In this document: piece by piece, positions 35,846-44,063 of the stretch
Position numbering within the stretch: the first letter of the stretch is position 1
How the letters are laid out: every line of letters begins with the position of its first letter
Source of the DNA: Pseudonocardia ammonioxydans
Lineage (GTDB): Bacteria > Actinomycetota > Actinomycetes > Mycobacteriales > Pseudonocardiaceae
Assembly (NCBI RefSeq): GCF_900115005.1
Contig: NZ_FOUY01000001.1
Coordinates: 372,001-436,000, forward strand
Reading direction: 5' to 3'
DNA length: 64,000 nt
Program-made: the position numbers and the translations under genes
The notes under the pieces: model-generated
Told to the model about the DNA's origin: nothing
What the model saw: only the letters and a program-made list of their open reading frames with translations
The model's database searches: none

Positions 35846-36953
35846 CGTCATCGACCAGCTGGAAGGCTGGTGGAAGAACGGCGAGGCGGCGGCGCTGGCG
35901 ACCGTGGTCGGCACCTTCCGCTCGGCCCCGCGTCAGCCCGGGGCGTCGATGCTCGTCGGGCAGGGCGGTGAGGCGGTCGGGTCGGTCTCCGGCGGCTGCG
36001 TCGAGGGCGCGGTCTACGAGCTCGGCCAGCAGGTGCTGGCCGACGACCGCCCGGTGCTGCAGCGCTACGGGGTGTCCGACGACGACGCGTTCGCCGTCGG
36101 GCTGACCTGCGGCGGGATCCTCGACATCTTCGTGGAGAAGGTGACCCCGGAGTCCTACGAGCAGCTCGGCCGGGTCGCACAGGCGATCCGCGACGAGGAC
36201 CCGGTCGCGGTCGCCACCGTGGTCGCCGGGCCGGGCGAGCGGCTCGGGAAGCGCCTGCTGGTCTGGCCGGACCGGACCGAGGGCGGCACCGGGTCGGACC
36301 GGATCGACGACGCCGTGCGCGACGACGTCCGCGGGCTGCTCGACGCGGGCCGCAACGGCACCCTCACCTACGGCGTCAACGGCGAGCGCCGCGGCGAGGG
36401 GCTGCAGGTGTTCGTCGAGTCGTTCGCCCCGCCGCCTCGCATGATCGTGTTCGGGGCGATCGACTTCGCGGCCGCGGTGGCCAGGATGGGCTCGTTCCTC
36501 GGCTTCCGGGTGACGGTCTGCGACGCCCGTCCGGTGTTCGCGACGGCGAGCCGGTTCCCCGGGGCGAACGAGGTCGTCGTCGAGTGGCCGCACCGCTACC
36601 TGCAAGCCGAGGCCGACGCCGGCCGGCTCGACCAGCGGACCGCGCTGTGCGTGCTCACCCACGACCCCAAGTTCGACGTCCCGCTGCTCGAGGTGGCCCT
36701 GCGGCTGCCGGAGATCGGCTACATCGGGGCCATGGGCTCGCGCCGCACGCACGACGACCGGATCGCCCGGCTGCGGGAGAAGGGCCTCACCGACGCCGAG
36801 ATCGCCCGGATGTCCTCGCCGATCGGGCTTGACCTCGGTGCCCGGACCCCGGAGGAGACGGCCGTCTCGATCGCCGCGGAGATGATCGCCCAGCACTGGG
36901 GTGGGCCGGGTACGCCGCTGGCGGACCGGGAGGGACCCATCCACGCGCCGTGA
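35838..36953 (+). CDS. XdhC/CoxI family molybdoenzyme maturation protein
   Basis: A 371-residue protein with both XdhC halves. The N-terminal CoxI domain contains RSAPRQPGASMLV, GSVSGGCVEGAVYELGQ and LTCGGILDIFVE. The C-terminal Rossmann domain contains RMIVFGAIDFAAAVARMG, VVEWPHRYL, VLTHDPKFDVPLLEVAL and IGYIGAMGSRRTHDDR. XdhC binds the molybdenum cofactor, helps its sulfuration and delivers it to xanthine-dehydrogenase-type enzymes. The ATG lies inside coxE, so it is coupled to it. A strong hairpin ends the operon; no molybdoenzyme gene follows. Confidence 0.93.
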   Translation: MRDVIDQLEGWWKNGEAAALATVVGTFRSAPRQPGASMLVGQGGEAVGSVSGGCVEGAVYELGQQVLADDRPVLQRYGVSDDDAFAVGLTCGGILDIFVEKVTPESYEQLGRVAQAIRDEDPVAVATVVAGPGERLGKRLLVWPDRTEGGTGSDRIDDAVRDDVRGLLDAGRNGTLTYGVNGERRGEGLQVFVESFAPPPRMIVFGAIDFAAAVARMGSFLGFRVTVCDARPVFATASRFPGANEVVVEWPHRYLQAEADAGRLDQRTALCVLTHDPKFDVPLLEVALRLPEIGYIGAMGSRRTHDDRIARLREKGLTDAEIARMSSPIGLDLGARTPEETAVSIAAEMIAQHWGGPGTPLADREGPIHAP

Positions 36954-36972
36954 CCCGCCTGTCTTGCCGGGC

Positions 36973-37011
36973 TGCCGCACCGGCCCCGACCAGGGGAGCA
37001 CCGGTGCGGCA
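36973..37011 (+). terminator. Terminator hairpin after xdhC
   Basis: TGCCGCACCGG and CCGGTGCGGCA form a perfect 11-bp stem with a smaller CCCC/GGGG stem inside the loop. It separates the moxR-coxE-xdhC operon from the alcohol dehydrogenase genes. Confidence 0.8.
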
Positions 37012-37130
37012 CCGGCGCCACGACTGGCACGCGAGGGCGGTCTGCGCTGTATCGTGGCGGACGCGCTCGTGACCGAACCGGATCCGACCATCGGCGGGTA
37101 CCGACCACCACGGAGCGGGAGGTGGGCAGC

Positions 37131-38423
37131 GTGGTCCGCACCGAATCGTCCGGAGCCGTTCACCGGGACACCGTCCTGGTTCTCGACGCAGGCGCGGCGC
37201 GTCCGGGCAACGAGAGCACCGACAGCACCGGCTACACGGTGCGCTCCCCGGAGTGCCCGCGCGAGCAACGGCCCCGGTTGTCCAAGTTCCACGCTCCCGA
37301 GATCGTCTTCGGGCCGGACTCGCTACCCGAGACCGCCCACGCCGCGCTGCGCCTGGGTGCCGAGCGTCCGTTCGTCGTCACCGATCCGGGCGTGACCGAG
37401 GCCGGCTGGCCCGCCGAGCTCCTGCAGCACCTGCGCGCGGGCGGCCTGCGCCCGCAGCTGTGGAACGAGATCACCCCGAACCCGAAGGACCACGAGATCC
37501 AGGCCGGGTTCGAGCGCTACGAGAACTCCGGGTGCGACGTCGTGATCGGCGTCGGCGGCGGCTCGGTGATCGACGCCGCGAAGGGTGTCGCACTGCTGGC
37601 CGCGAACGGCGGCGCGATCGGCGACTACGAGGGGATCGACCGGATCTCCAACCCGATCCCGCCGCTGGTCATGGTGCCGTCGACCTCGGGGACCGGTGCC
37701 GACGTCTCGCAGTTCTGCATCATCACCGACACGGCCCGGCTCACCAAGATCACGATCATGGGCCGGGCGCTGGTCCCGGACGTCTCGGTGATCGACCCCC
37801 GGCTGCTGGTGACCATGCCGGACTGGCTGAACGCCGCCACCGGGCTCGACGCGCTGACCCACGGCATCGAGGCCTACGTGTCGCTCGCGCACGGCCCGCT
37901 GACCGACACCCACGCGTTGCACGCGGTCGCACTCGTCCACACCAACCTGCCGACCACCATGATCCGCCGCACCGACGACGGGCCGCGCGCCGCGATGGCC
38001 CAGGCCGCACTGGAGGCCGGGCTGGCATTCACCAACGCGATCCTGGGCGCCACGCACGCCATGAGCCACCAGGTCGGCGGCATGCTCGACCTGCCGCACG
38101 GACTGATCAACGGGGTGCTGCTGCCGCACGTCATCCGGTTCAACGGTGCGGACGACCCGACCCGGTTCGTGCCGATCGCCCAGGCGATGGGCCTGGCCGC
38201 CCGCGCCGGCATGCCCGGTGACGAGGCCGTCGACATGGTCGCGACCGAGGTCCGCAAGCTGGCCGACGAGGTCGGCGTGCCGACCGGGCTGGGCGCGCTC
38301 GGCGTACGGGACGCCGACGTCCCGCGGCTCGCCCGCCTCACGCTCGGCGACGCCTGTCTGACCACCAACCCGCGCACCGCAGGGGTGGAGCAGATCGAGA
38401 ACCTGTTCCGGGCGGCACTGTGA
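37131..38423 (+). CDS. Iron-containing alcohol dehydrogenase (group III; ErcA / methanol-oxidoreductase-like)
   Basis: A 430-residue metal-dependent dehydrogenase. The nucleotide-binding part has VVIGVGGGSVIDAAKG and MVPSTSGTGADVSQF. The metal ligands are in GLDALTHGIEAY (Asp, His), GATHAMSHQVGG and DLPHGLINGVLLPHV. A 55-residue N-terminal extension ends at LSKFHAPEIVFGPD. GGGAGG lies eight bases before the GTG at 37131, which favours that start over a GTG three codons earlier. It is followed by a sensor kinase and a regulator. The same trio occurs around regulatory alcohol dehydrogenases (ErcA) and the alcohol-induced Mno/Mad systems of actinobacteria, as I recall them. The substrate is presumably a short alcohol. 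Confidence 0.87.
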   Translation: MVRTESSGAVHRDTVLVLDAGAARPGNESTDSTGYTVRSPECPREQRPRLSKFHAPEIVFGPDSLPETAHAALRLGAERPFVVTDPGVTEAGWPAELLQHLRAGGLRPQLWNEITPNPKDHEIQAGFERYENSGCDVVIGVGGGSVIDAAKGVALLAANGGAIGDYEGIDRISNPIPPLVMVPSTSGTGADVSQFCIITDTARLTKITIMGRALVPDVSVIDPRLLVTMPDWLNAATGLDALTHGIEAYVSLAHGPLTDTHALHAVALVHTNLPTTMIRRTDDGPRAAMAQAALEAGLAFTNAILGATHAMSHQVGGMLDLPHGLINGVLLPHVIRFNGADDPTRFVPIAQAMGLAARAGMPGDEAVDMVATEVRKLADEVGVPTGLGALGVRDADVPRLARLTLGDACLTTNPRTAGVEQIENLFRAAL

Positions 38424-38433
38424 GGCACGCTCG

Positions 38434-39846
38434 ATGACCGCTGCCGCCCGGTTCCCGAACCGCCGCACACCCACACCGGCCGCGCCCGCAGGCGGGGCCC
38501 GTGGCCGTCCCGACCTCGACCAGCTCACCGGCCTGCGGTCGGGCAAGCCGTCGTTCTACCCCGAGTACCGGGTCAACGCCGAGCGGCTCAAGCGGGTTTT
38601 CCTCGCGCTGGAGCGCATCTCGGCGGCCCTCGTCCGCACGACGGAGGGCTCCGAGGCGCTGGTCCGGGCGGTCGCCGACGCCGTCGCCGACCACCTGTCC
38701 GCGGACTGGGTCATCCTCGGCCTGATCGAGGGCGAGCTGCCCGACGCCGCGCCGCGGCACGTCGTCCTCGGCCCGGACGGCGTCGAGTGGCCGGACCTGT
38801 GCCTGGTCCCGGAGCGCGTACGGCGCCACGTCGCGCTGCTCGCGGCCGGTGACGGCGAGGGTGGGCACGCCCCCGAACAGGAGCGGCGTCACCTGCACGT
38901 CCCGATCCGGCTCGACGGCCGCACGGTGGGCGGTTTCGTGGCCTGGACCCCGCCGGACCGCGAGATCGACGACACCGACCACTCGGTGCTGCGGATCCTG
39001 GCCGGTCAGACGGCGTCGGCCCTGCAGAACTGCGCGTTGCTCGACCGCGCCGAACGGCTGCACGCCCGCAGCGCCGCCCAGGCCGCGGACCTGCGCTCCC
39101 GCAACAACGAGCTGATGGCCACGCAGCAGGAGCTCGGTGCGGCACGGCAACGCGAGGTGCTCGACAACGAGCGGCACCGCATCGCCCGGGAGCTGCACGA
39201 CAGCGTCACCCAGTACGCGCTCTCCGCCGGGATGCACATCGAGCTGTGCCGTTCCGAGATCGCGGGGTGGGCGGGCAGCGGGGACATCGCCGCCGGCGCG
39301 GCCGAGAACGTGGCCGAGCACCTGGACACCGCGAAGGATCTCACCCGGCGCGCGGTGGAGCAGCTGCGTTCGGCGATCTACGCGCTCAACGACGACGACC
39401 ACGGCGACAAGGACCTGCCGTCGATGCTGCGCCGGTTGTCCACCGTGCACATGCCGGACGAGCTGCGGGTCGAGGTCACGATCGGCGGCACCCCGGTCCG
39501 GCTCGCGCCCGAGCACGAGCAGTCGCTGGTCCGGATCGCCGGCGAGGCGCTGTTCAATTCCGCAATGCACGCCTCGGCGTCGCGGGCGGTGGTGCGGCTG
39601 GCCTACCGGCCCGGCCGGATCCGCCTGTCGGTGTCCGACGACGGCGGGGCCTCCCCCGACGAGATCCGCCGGACCCTGCGGGCCGCCTCGGCACGGGGGC
39701 CCTCCGGCGAGCACCGCGGTCTGGTGAACATGGACGCCCGCGCACGGGAGATGGGCGGGACGCTGCGGTTCCGGCGCTCGCGCATCGGCGGGTTGCAGGT
39801 GCAGGTGGACGTCCCGCTCGGGACGCCGGAGGAGGAGACCTCGTGA
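38434..39846 (+). CDS. Soluble GAF-type sensor histidine kinase (MadS/MnoS-like)
   Basis: A 470-residue cytoplasmic kinase without transmembrane helices. The N-terminal motif FYPEYRVNAERLKRVFLALE leads into a GAF-like sensor domain (about 65-190). A coiled coil follows, then the NarL-type phosphotransfer helix ERHRIARELHDSVTQYALSA and a HATPase domain (RIAGEALFNSAMHA, SDDGGASPDE, HRGLVNMDARAREMGG). It starts 11 bases after the dehydrogenase gene and is coupled to the regulator gene by GTGA. It probably senses an alcohol or a metabolite of the dehydrogenase reaction. Confidence 0.9.
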   Translation: MTAAARFPNRRTPTPAAPAGGARGRPDLDQLTGLRSGKPSFYPEYRVNAERLKRVFLALERISAALVRTTEGSEALVRAVADAVADHLSADWVILGLIEGELPDAAPRHVVLGPDGVEWPDLCLVPERVRRHVALLAAGDGEGGHAPEQERRHLHVPIRLDGRTVGGFVAWTPPDREIDDTDHSVLRILAGQTASALQNCALLDRAERLHARSAAQAADLRSRNNELMATQQELGAARQREVLDNERHRIARELHDSVTQYALSAGMHIELCRSEIAGWAGSGDIAAGAAENVAEHLDTAKDLTRRAVEQLRSAIYALNDDDHGDKDLPSMLRRLSTVHMPDELRVEVTIGGTPVRLAPEHEQSLVRIAGEALFNSAMHASASRAVVRLAYRPGRIRLSVSDDGGASPDEIRRTLRAASARGPSGEHRGLVNMDARAREMGGTLRFRRSRIGGLQVQVDVPLGTPEEETS

Positions 39847-40556
39847 GCGGATCCCTGCAGGGCGGCGGCATCCCGGGGCCCGGGGGCGGCGGGACCGTCC
39901 GCGCGGAGCGTCCGGTGACCCGCCCGATCCGGATCGTGCTGGTCGACGACCACTCGATCATGCGGCAGGGCCTGCGGGCGGTGCTGGAACGGGAGGACGA
40001 CCTGCGCGTCGTCGGGGAGGCCGGCAGCGCGCCCGAGGCGTTCGCCGCGGTCGCGGCCGGCCGGCCGCAGGTCGTGCTGCTCGACCTGAAGCTGGCGTCC
40101 GGACCGCAGACCGACGGCCTGGACGTGTGCCGCAGGCTGTGCGCCGACCACCCCGGTATCGGTGTGCTGGTGCTGACGACGTTCGCCGAGGACCGGCTGG
40201 TCGTCGAGTCGGTGCAGGCCGGGGCCCGCGGTTACGTGGTGAAGGACGTCGACACCACCGAGCTGGTCCGGGCGATCCGGGCGGTCTCCCGCGGGGAGAG
40301 CGCGTTCGACGCCCGTTCGGCCTCGGCGATGGTCCGTTCGCTGTCCGGTGGGATGCCGGACCGGGAGCGGCTGACCGACCGCGAGCTGGACGTGCTGCGG
40401 CTGCTCGCCCGCGGTCTGTCCAACCGGGCGATCGGGGCGGAGCTGTTCATCTCGGAGACGACCGTCAAGTTCCACGTCGGGAACCTCATGCGCAAGCTGA
40501 TGGTGTCGCGGCGGGCCGAGGCGGTCTATGCCGCGACCAAGCTGGGCCTGCTGTAG
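39843..40556 (+). CDS. Response regulator, NarL/LuxR family (MadR/MnoR-like)
   Basis: A 237-residue regulator. A Gly-rich lead of about 24 residues precedes the receiver domain (PIRIVLVDDHSIMRQGLR; phospho-Asp in QVVLLDLKLASG; Thr in VLVLTTFAE; Lys in GYVVKDVD). A LuxR helix-turn-helix ends the protein (LTDRELDVLRLLARGLS, AELFISETTVKFHVGNLMRK). The GTG overlaps the kinase stop; a later GTG at 39915 would remove the Gly-rich lead. It is the last gene of the dehydrogenase-kinase-regulator operon. Confidence 0.93.
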   Translation: MSGSLQGGGIPGPGGGGTVRAERPVTRPIRIVLVDDHSIMRQGLRAVLEREDDLRVVGEAGSAPEAFAAVAAGRPQVVLLDLKLASGPQTDGLDVCRRLCADHPGIGVLVLTTFAEDRLVVESVQAGARGYVVKDVDTTELVRAIRAVSRGESAFDARSASAMVRSLSGGMPDRERLTDRELDVLRLLARGLSNRAIGAELFISETTVKFHVGNLMRKLMVSRRAEAVYAATKLGLL

Positions 40557-40620
40557 CCGGTCGGTCGTTCGTCACCTCGCCACCTCGCCACCTCGCCGCC
40601 GTTCTGCCTTCCGTGTCGTG

Positions 40621-40634
40621 CGTTCCGCGGAACG
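40621..40634. repeat. Palindrome CGTTCCGCGGAACG (left pair, copy 1)
   Basis: Perfect 14-bp palindrome upstream of the HNH gene, followed by CCACAGCCGACGACGAC. Similar bases follow the right-hand copy at 42851. Confidence 0.8.
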
Positions 40635-40768
40635 CCACAGCCGACGACGACATCGGACGATCTGCCCTCCTCAGGTCCCCGCCGGGCCACCACCGTCACA
40701 CCCTGCAGCAGCACGCCGCGTGAACCGGTCGGCACGATGCCGGCGCTCCACCGGCACCCCTGCAGCCG

Positions 40769-40782
40769 CGTCCCGCGGAACG
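40769..40782. repeat. Palindrome CGTCCCGCGGAACG (left pair, copy 2)
   Basis: One mismatch from the perfect palindrome, 148 bases after copy 1. The preceding bases GGTCGGCACGATGCCGG resemble those before the right-hand copy at 42940. Confidence 0.7.
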
Positions 40783-41035
40783 CGACCGCGCCTCGCATGT
40801 GGGGCCGGTCGTCCCACCCCGCCGTGTTCAGGCGGTCGCGCCGAGTGTGGCCCGCCGTACCCGAAGCTCGCGAACGGGGCAGGTGGTGGCCGGCACGCGG
40901 CCGATCCGGCGACCATGGCCCGGCAGCCGCATCTCCTCGTTCCGGGTCCCGGCCGCCCTCGCCCCCGGAATCTGTCGGGCCCCCGTGCCATGCTCGAAGT
41001 CGAACACAAGTTCGATCACCATCGGAGGTGTCGCG

Positions 41036-42805
41036 ATGCCGATCGTCGCCGATTCACCCACACCGCTACCCACCATGAACCTGCACGACCTGGAAACGGA
41101 GCTGCTCGGCCTGGCCGGCCACATCGCCGCCGCCGAGTGCCGCTTCCTGCAGCTGCTCGCCGAGTTCGACGATCGCGGCGGCTGGGCCGGCGTCGGCATC
41201 CGGTCCTGCGCCCACTGGCTGAGCTGGCGGGCCGGCATGAGCGTGCGCACCGCGAGCGAACACCTGCGCGTCGCCCACGCCCTGACCCACCTGCCCCGGA
41301 TCACCGCCGCATTCGCCGCCGGCACGATCTCGTACTCGAAGGTCCGGGCGATCACCCGCGTCGCCGGGTCCGACGACGCGCTCCTGGCCCGCATCGCCGC
41401 CACCGCCGACCTCGGCGCCACCGCCACGTCACCCGACGTCACCGGCACCGGCACAGACACCGGCACAGACACCGGCACGGACACGGACACGGACACGGAC
41501 ACGGACACGAGCCTGCCCTCCGACACCGACATCACCGAGGGCGCCGGCCTCGGTGATGCCGACACCAGCGCGCAGCCGGGCCCCACCCGGCCGGGCAACA
41601 CCGAGCCGGGCTCCACCGGCCCGGCCGGTGCCAGGCCGGGCAGCCCCGGGCCGGACAGCACCGGGCCGGACACCGACCCTGAGCAGGACCCCGACAACCC
41701 CGCCGTACCCCGTCCCGCCCCCGCCGGCACCACCACCGCCTCCCCCAGCGGTACCGCCCGCTCCGGCGCGCCGACCGTGGCCGACCCCGACACCGCCGAA
41801 CAGGTGCTGCTCGACCTCGCACTCTCCGGAACCGCGAGCCATGTCGAAACCGTGGTCCGAGCCGTACGCCGCCACCACACACCACCCGCCGACATCGCGG
41901 TCCGCCGCACGCTGCGCTGGTACCACGACGCCGACGGCTCGCTGGTCCTGCACGGTCGCCTCACCCCCGAGGACGGAGCCGTCCTGATCGCCGCGATCGA
42001 GGCCCGCCTCGCGCCGCCGCCCGCTCCGACCCGGGACCGGCACGCCGCCCGCTCCGCCGACCTCCACGAGCGCATCCTCGAGCAGGAGCCGGGCCCGTCC
42101 GTCGACCGGATCGGCACCCGCCGCTGTGACGCCCTCGTGGCCCTGGCCCGGTACGGCGACGACGCCTCCGGCCCCGAGGAGACCGGCGGCCCCACCGTGG
42201 CCCGCGGTGACACCCACGTCATCGTGCATCTCGACGCCACCGCAGGCACCGCCCGGATCGTCGACGGGCCCGAGATCCCGGCCCCGACCGCGGAACGTCT
42301 CGCCTGCGACGCCCGTGCCCAGGCCCTCCTCGAGGACCGCGCCGGCAACCGGCTCTACCTCGGACGCTCCCGGCGCCTGGCCAGTCCCGCCCAGATCGCC
42401 GCGCTGACCGTCCGCGACGGCGGCCGCTGCCAGTTCCCCGGCTGCCGCCACACCCGCCACCTCCACGCCCACCACATCCGGCACTGGTTGCGCGGTGGCC
42501 GCACCGATGTCGACAACCTGCTCCTGCTGTGCAGCTACCACCATCGGATCGTCCACGACCACCGCTACCGGATCCGGCACCGTCCCGGAGGTGGCTGGGA
42601 CGTGCTCCGCCCCGACGGGACCCCGGTCCCCGCCACCGGCGAACCGCTCGGCGGCCACCCCGATGTACTGGTCGAGTTCCACACCCGGGCCGGACTCGAG
42701 ATCGACCAGAACACCCTCACCCCGGACTGGTACGGCGACCGGCTCGACCCCGAACCGATCCTCGACGCCCTGATTCCGCCGCGGGCCACACCGGTGGCCG
42801 CCTGA
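41036..42805 (+). CDS. DUF222/13E12-family HNH endonuclease
   Basis: A 589-residue protein. The DUF222 domain is split: the first part (about 20-130) has HIAAAECRFLQLLAEFDDRG and CAHWLSWRAGMSVRTASEHL; the second (about 255-450) has VRRTLRWYHDADGSLVLHG. Between them lies a low-complexity insert with Thr-Asp repeats (41440-41510) and Pro/Gly/Thr-rich sequence. The C-terminal HNH nuclease domain reads CQFPGCRHTRHLHAHHIRHW, then DNLLLLCSYHHRIVH. CGGAGG lies eight bases before the ATG. The family is highly multiplied in actinobacteria and of unclear role. Palindrome pairs flank the gene on both sides. Confidence 0.92.
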   Translation: MPIVADSPTPLPTMNLHDLETELLGLAGHIAAAECRFLQLLAEFDDRGGWAGVGIRSCAHWLSWRAGMSVRTASEHLRVAHALTHLPRITAAFAAGTISYSKVRAITRVAGSDDALLARIAATADLGATATSPDVTGTGTDTGTDTGTDTDTDTDTDTSLPSDTDITEGAGLGDADTSAQPGPTRPGNTEPGSTGPAGARPGSPGPDSTGPDTDPEQDPDNPAVPRPAPAGTTTASPSGTARSGAPTVADPDTAEQVLLDLALSGTASHVETVVRAVRRHHTPPADIAVRRTLRWYHDADGSLVLHGRLTPEDGAVLIAAIEARLAPPPAPTRDRHAARSADLHERILEQEPGPSVDRIGTRRCDALVALARYGDDASGPEETGGPTVARGDTHVIVHLDATAGTARIVDGPEIPAPTAERLACDARAQALLEDRAGNRLYLGRSRRLASPAQIAALTVRDGGRCQFPGCRHTRHLHAHHIRHWLRGGRTDVDNLLLLCSYHHRIVHDHRYRIRHRPGGGWDVLRPDGTPVPATGEPLGGHPDVLVEFHTRAGLEIDQNTLTPDWYGDRLDPEPILDALIPPRATPVAA

Positions 42806-42850
42806 ACCGGGACACGACACCGGTCATGTCGGCGCTGTCGACGCCGCCGA

Positions 42851-42868
42851 CGCGTTCCGCGGAACGCG
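42851..42868. repeat. Palindrome CGCGTTCCGCGGAACGCG (right pair, copy 1)
   Basis: Perfect 18-bp palindrome 46 bases after the HNH stop, followed by GCACAGCACGCGACGTCGAC, which resembles the sequence after the left copy at 40621. Confidence 0.8.
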
Positions 42869-42939
42869 GCACAGCACGCGACGTCGACCCGGCCGGGGTC
42901 GGCATCGCGGTGGTGGTGCAGCATCGCCCGGGCAGCACG

Positions 42940-42951
42940 GTTCCGCGGAAC
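42940..42951. repeat. Palindrome GTTCCGCGGAAC (right pair, copy 2)
   Basis: Perfect 12-bp core 90 bases after right copy 1. A further degenerate version, GTCCCGCAGAAC, follows near 42970. Confidence 0.75.
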
Positions 42952-43051
42952 GCGCCGCGGCACCGCCCGGTCCCGCAGAACACCTGGGACCGCCCGGGGC
43001 TCGACACCGGACATGAGCCGGACGGCCCGGCGGGGACCGGCCCCGCCCGGC

Positions 43052-43885
43052 TCACCGCAGGAAGTCGGCGATCCGCGGCATCTGACCCAGCAGCGCGTGC
43101 CCGGCGGTGGGCACGACGTGGACCCGGACGTCCCGGACCAGCGCGTGCAGCCTGCGTTCGGTCTCCACCGGGTCGAACACCCGGTCCCGTCTGCCCAGCA
43201 CGGCCAGCACCGGCATCGTGAGACTGCGGAGCGTCTCGTCGTCGAACACCGGGAAGCGCTCGGTCCGCGGCCGGAAGTGCTCGAACGTCCGGCTGATCTC
43301 CGCGAAGACCTCGGGGGGCTCCCGCGCGTCGAGCCCGGTGACGATCTCCGCGGAACGCCGGCGGCCCCGCGCCCCCAGGAGGTTCAGCAGGAAGGCGGGT
43401 GCCACCTTCCCGATCGTCTGCCGACCGATCCCGGCCGGGCACAACAGCGCGAGCCGTTCCACCCGCTCCGGCCGCCGCGCCGCGAAGTCCACCGCGGTCC
43501 ACGCGCCGAGCGAGAGCCCGGCGAACGCGGCCGGCCCGACCCCGAGCGAGTCGAGACACTCCCCCAGCCAGTCCGCCGTGTCGCCGGTGGTCAGGTCCAG
43601 GCGGACCGGGTCACTGAGCCCGGGCTCGCCCAGCAGATCGAGCAGGACGACGCGGTGTCCGGCGGCGAGCAGGTCGATGCCGTCCAGCCAGACGGAGGTG
43701 TTGGCTCCGGAGCCGTGCAGGAGGACCACCGGGGGCGCCGTGTCGTCCCCACAGCTCAGGACGAACGTCCGGCCGAACGAGGTGTCGAGCGTGTGCCGCT
43801 GCGCCGGGACCGGCCACGCGGCCAGCTGCTGCTCGTAGCGCTCCCGGACGAGGCGGCCGCCGTGCTCGCTGGTGTAGATACTCAC
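43052..43885 (-). CDS. Alpha/beta hydrolase
   Basis: A 277-residue hydrolase with oxyanion region VVLLHGSGANTSVW, nucleophile elbow FAGLSLGAWTAVDFAARRPE (Ser in GLSLG), acid LAVLGRRDRVFDP and catalytic His VPTAGHALLGQMP. The N-terminus (VSIYTSEHGGRLVRERYEQQ) starts at the GTG at 43885. Substrates of such enzymes range from esters to lactones and cannot be told here. It is convergent with the HNH gene side and divergent from the membrane protein gene at 44064. No operon partner is visible. Confidence 0.9.
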   Translation of the reverse strand: MSIYTSEHGGRLVRERYEQQLAAWPVPAQRHTLDTSFGRTFVLSCGDDTAPPVVLLHGSGANTSVWLDGIDLLAAGHRVVLLDLLGEPGLSDPVRLDLTTGDTADWLGECLDSLGVGPAAFAGLSLGAWTAVDFAARRPERVERLALLCPAGIGRQTIGKVAPAFLLNLLGARGRRRSAEIVTGLDAREPPEVFAEISRTFEHFRPRTERFPVFDDETLRSLTMPVLAVLGRRDRVFDPVETERRLHALVRDVRVHVVPTAGHALLGQMPRIADFLR

Positions 43886-44063
43886 GGCGCCACCGCCCCC
43901 GACGGCAGCCCACCGCTCTCCGGCAGGGAGGAAGGCGATCGGTTCACGAGGATCACCCCAGCACGCGCCACCCCGCTCGGCGAGCGGGTTTCCGGAGCCG
44001 GCGGACGGGCCGTTGCGCAGGGCGGCACACCGGGTGGGCGTACGAAGCCGGTACACAGGGCCG

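Larger units (their letters stand above)
40557..41035. other. Repeat-bearing region upstream of the HNH nuclease gene
   Basis: About 480 bases without a supported gene. It has three 9-bp copies of CACCTCGCC (40572-40598), then two GTTCCGCGGAAC-type palindromes (listed separately), then a plain stretch up to the ribosome binding site CGGAGG before the HNH start. The HNH frame stays open upstream to 40799, but homology and the ribosome binding site point to 41036. Confidence 0.6.

Noticed and set aside
42529-43221. Plus-strand frame running from the HNH gene end through the right palindrome pair
   Set aside because: It is open by composition only; the first part is out of frame with the HNH domain and the rest has no recognised domain.
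43341-43356. A fifth GTTCCGCGGAAC-like palindrome inside the alpha/beta hydrolase gene
   Set aside because: Only CTCCGCGGAAC matches, it lies in coding sequence and lacks the shared flanks of the other four.
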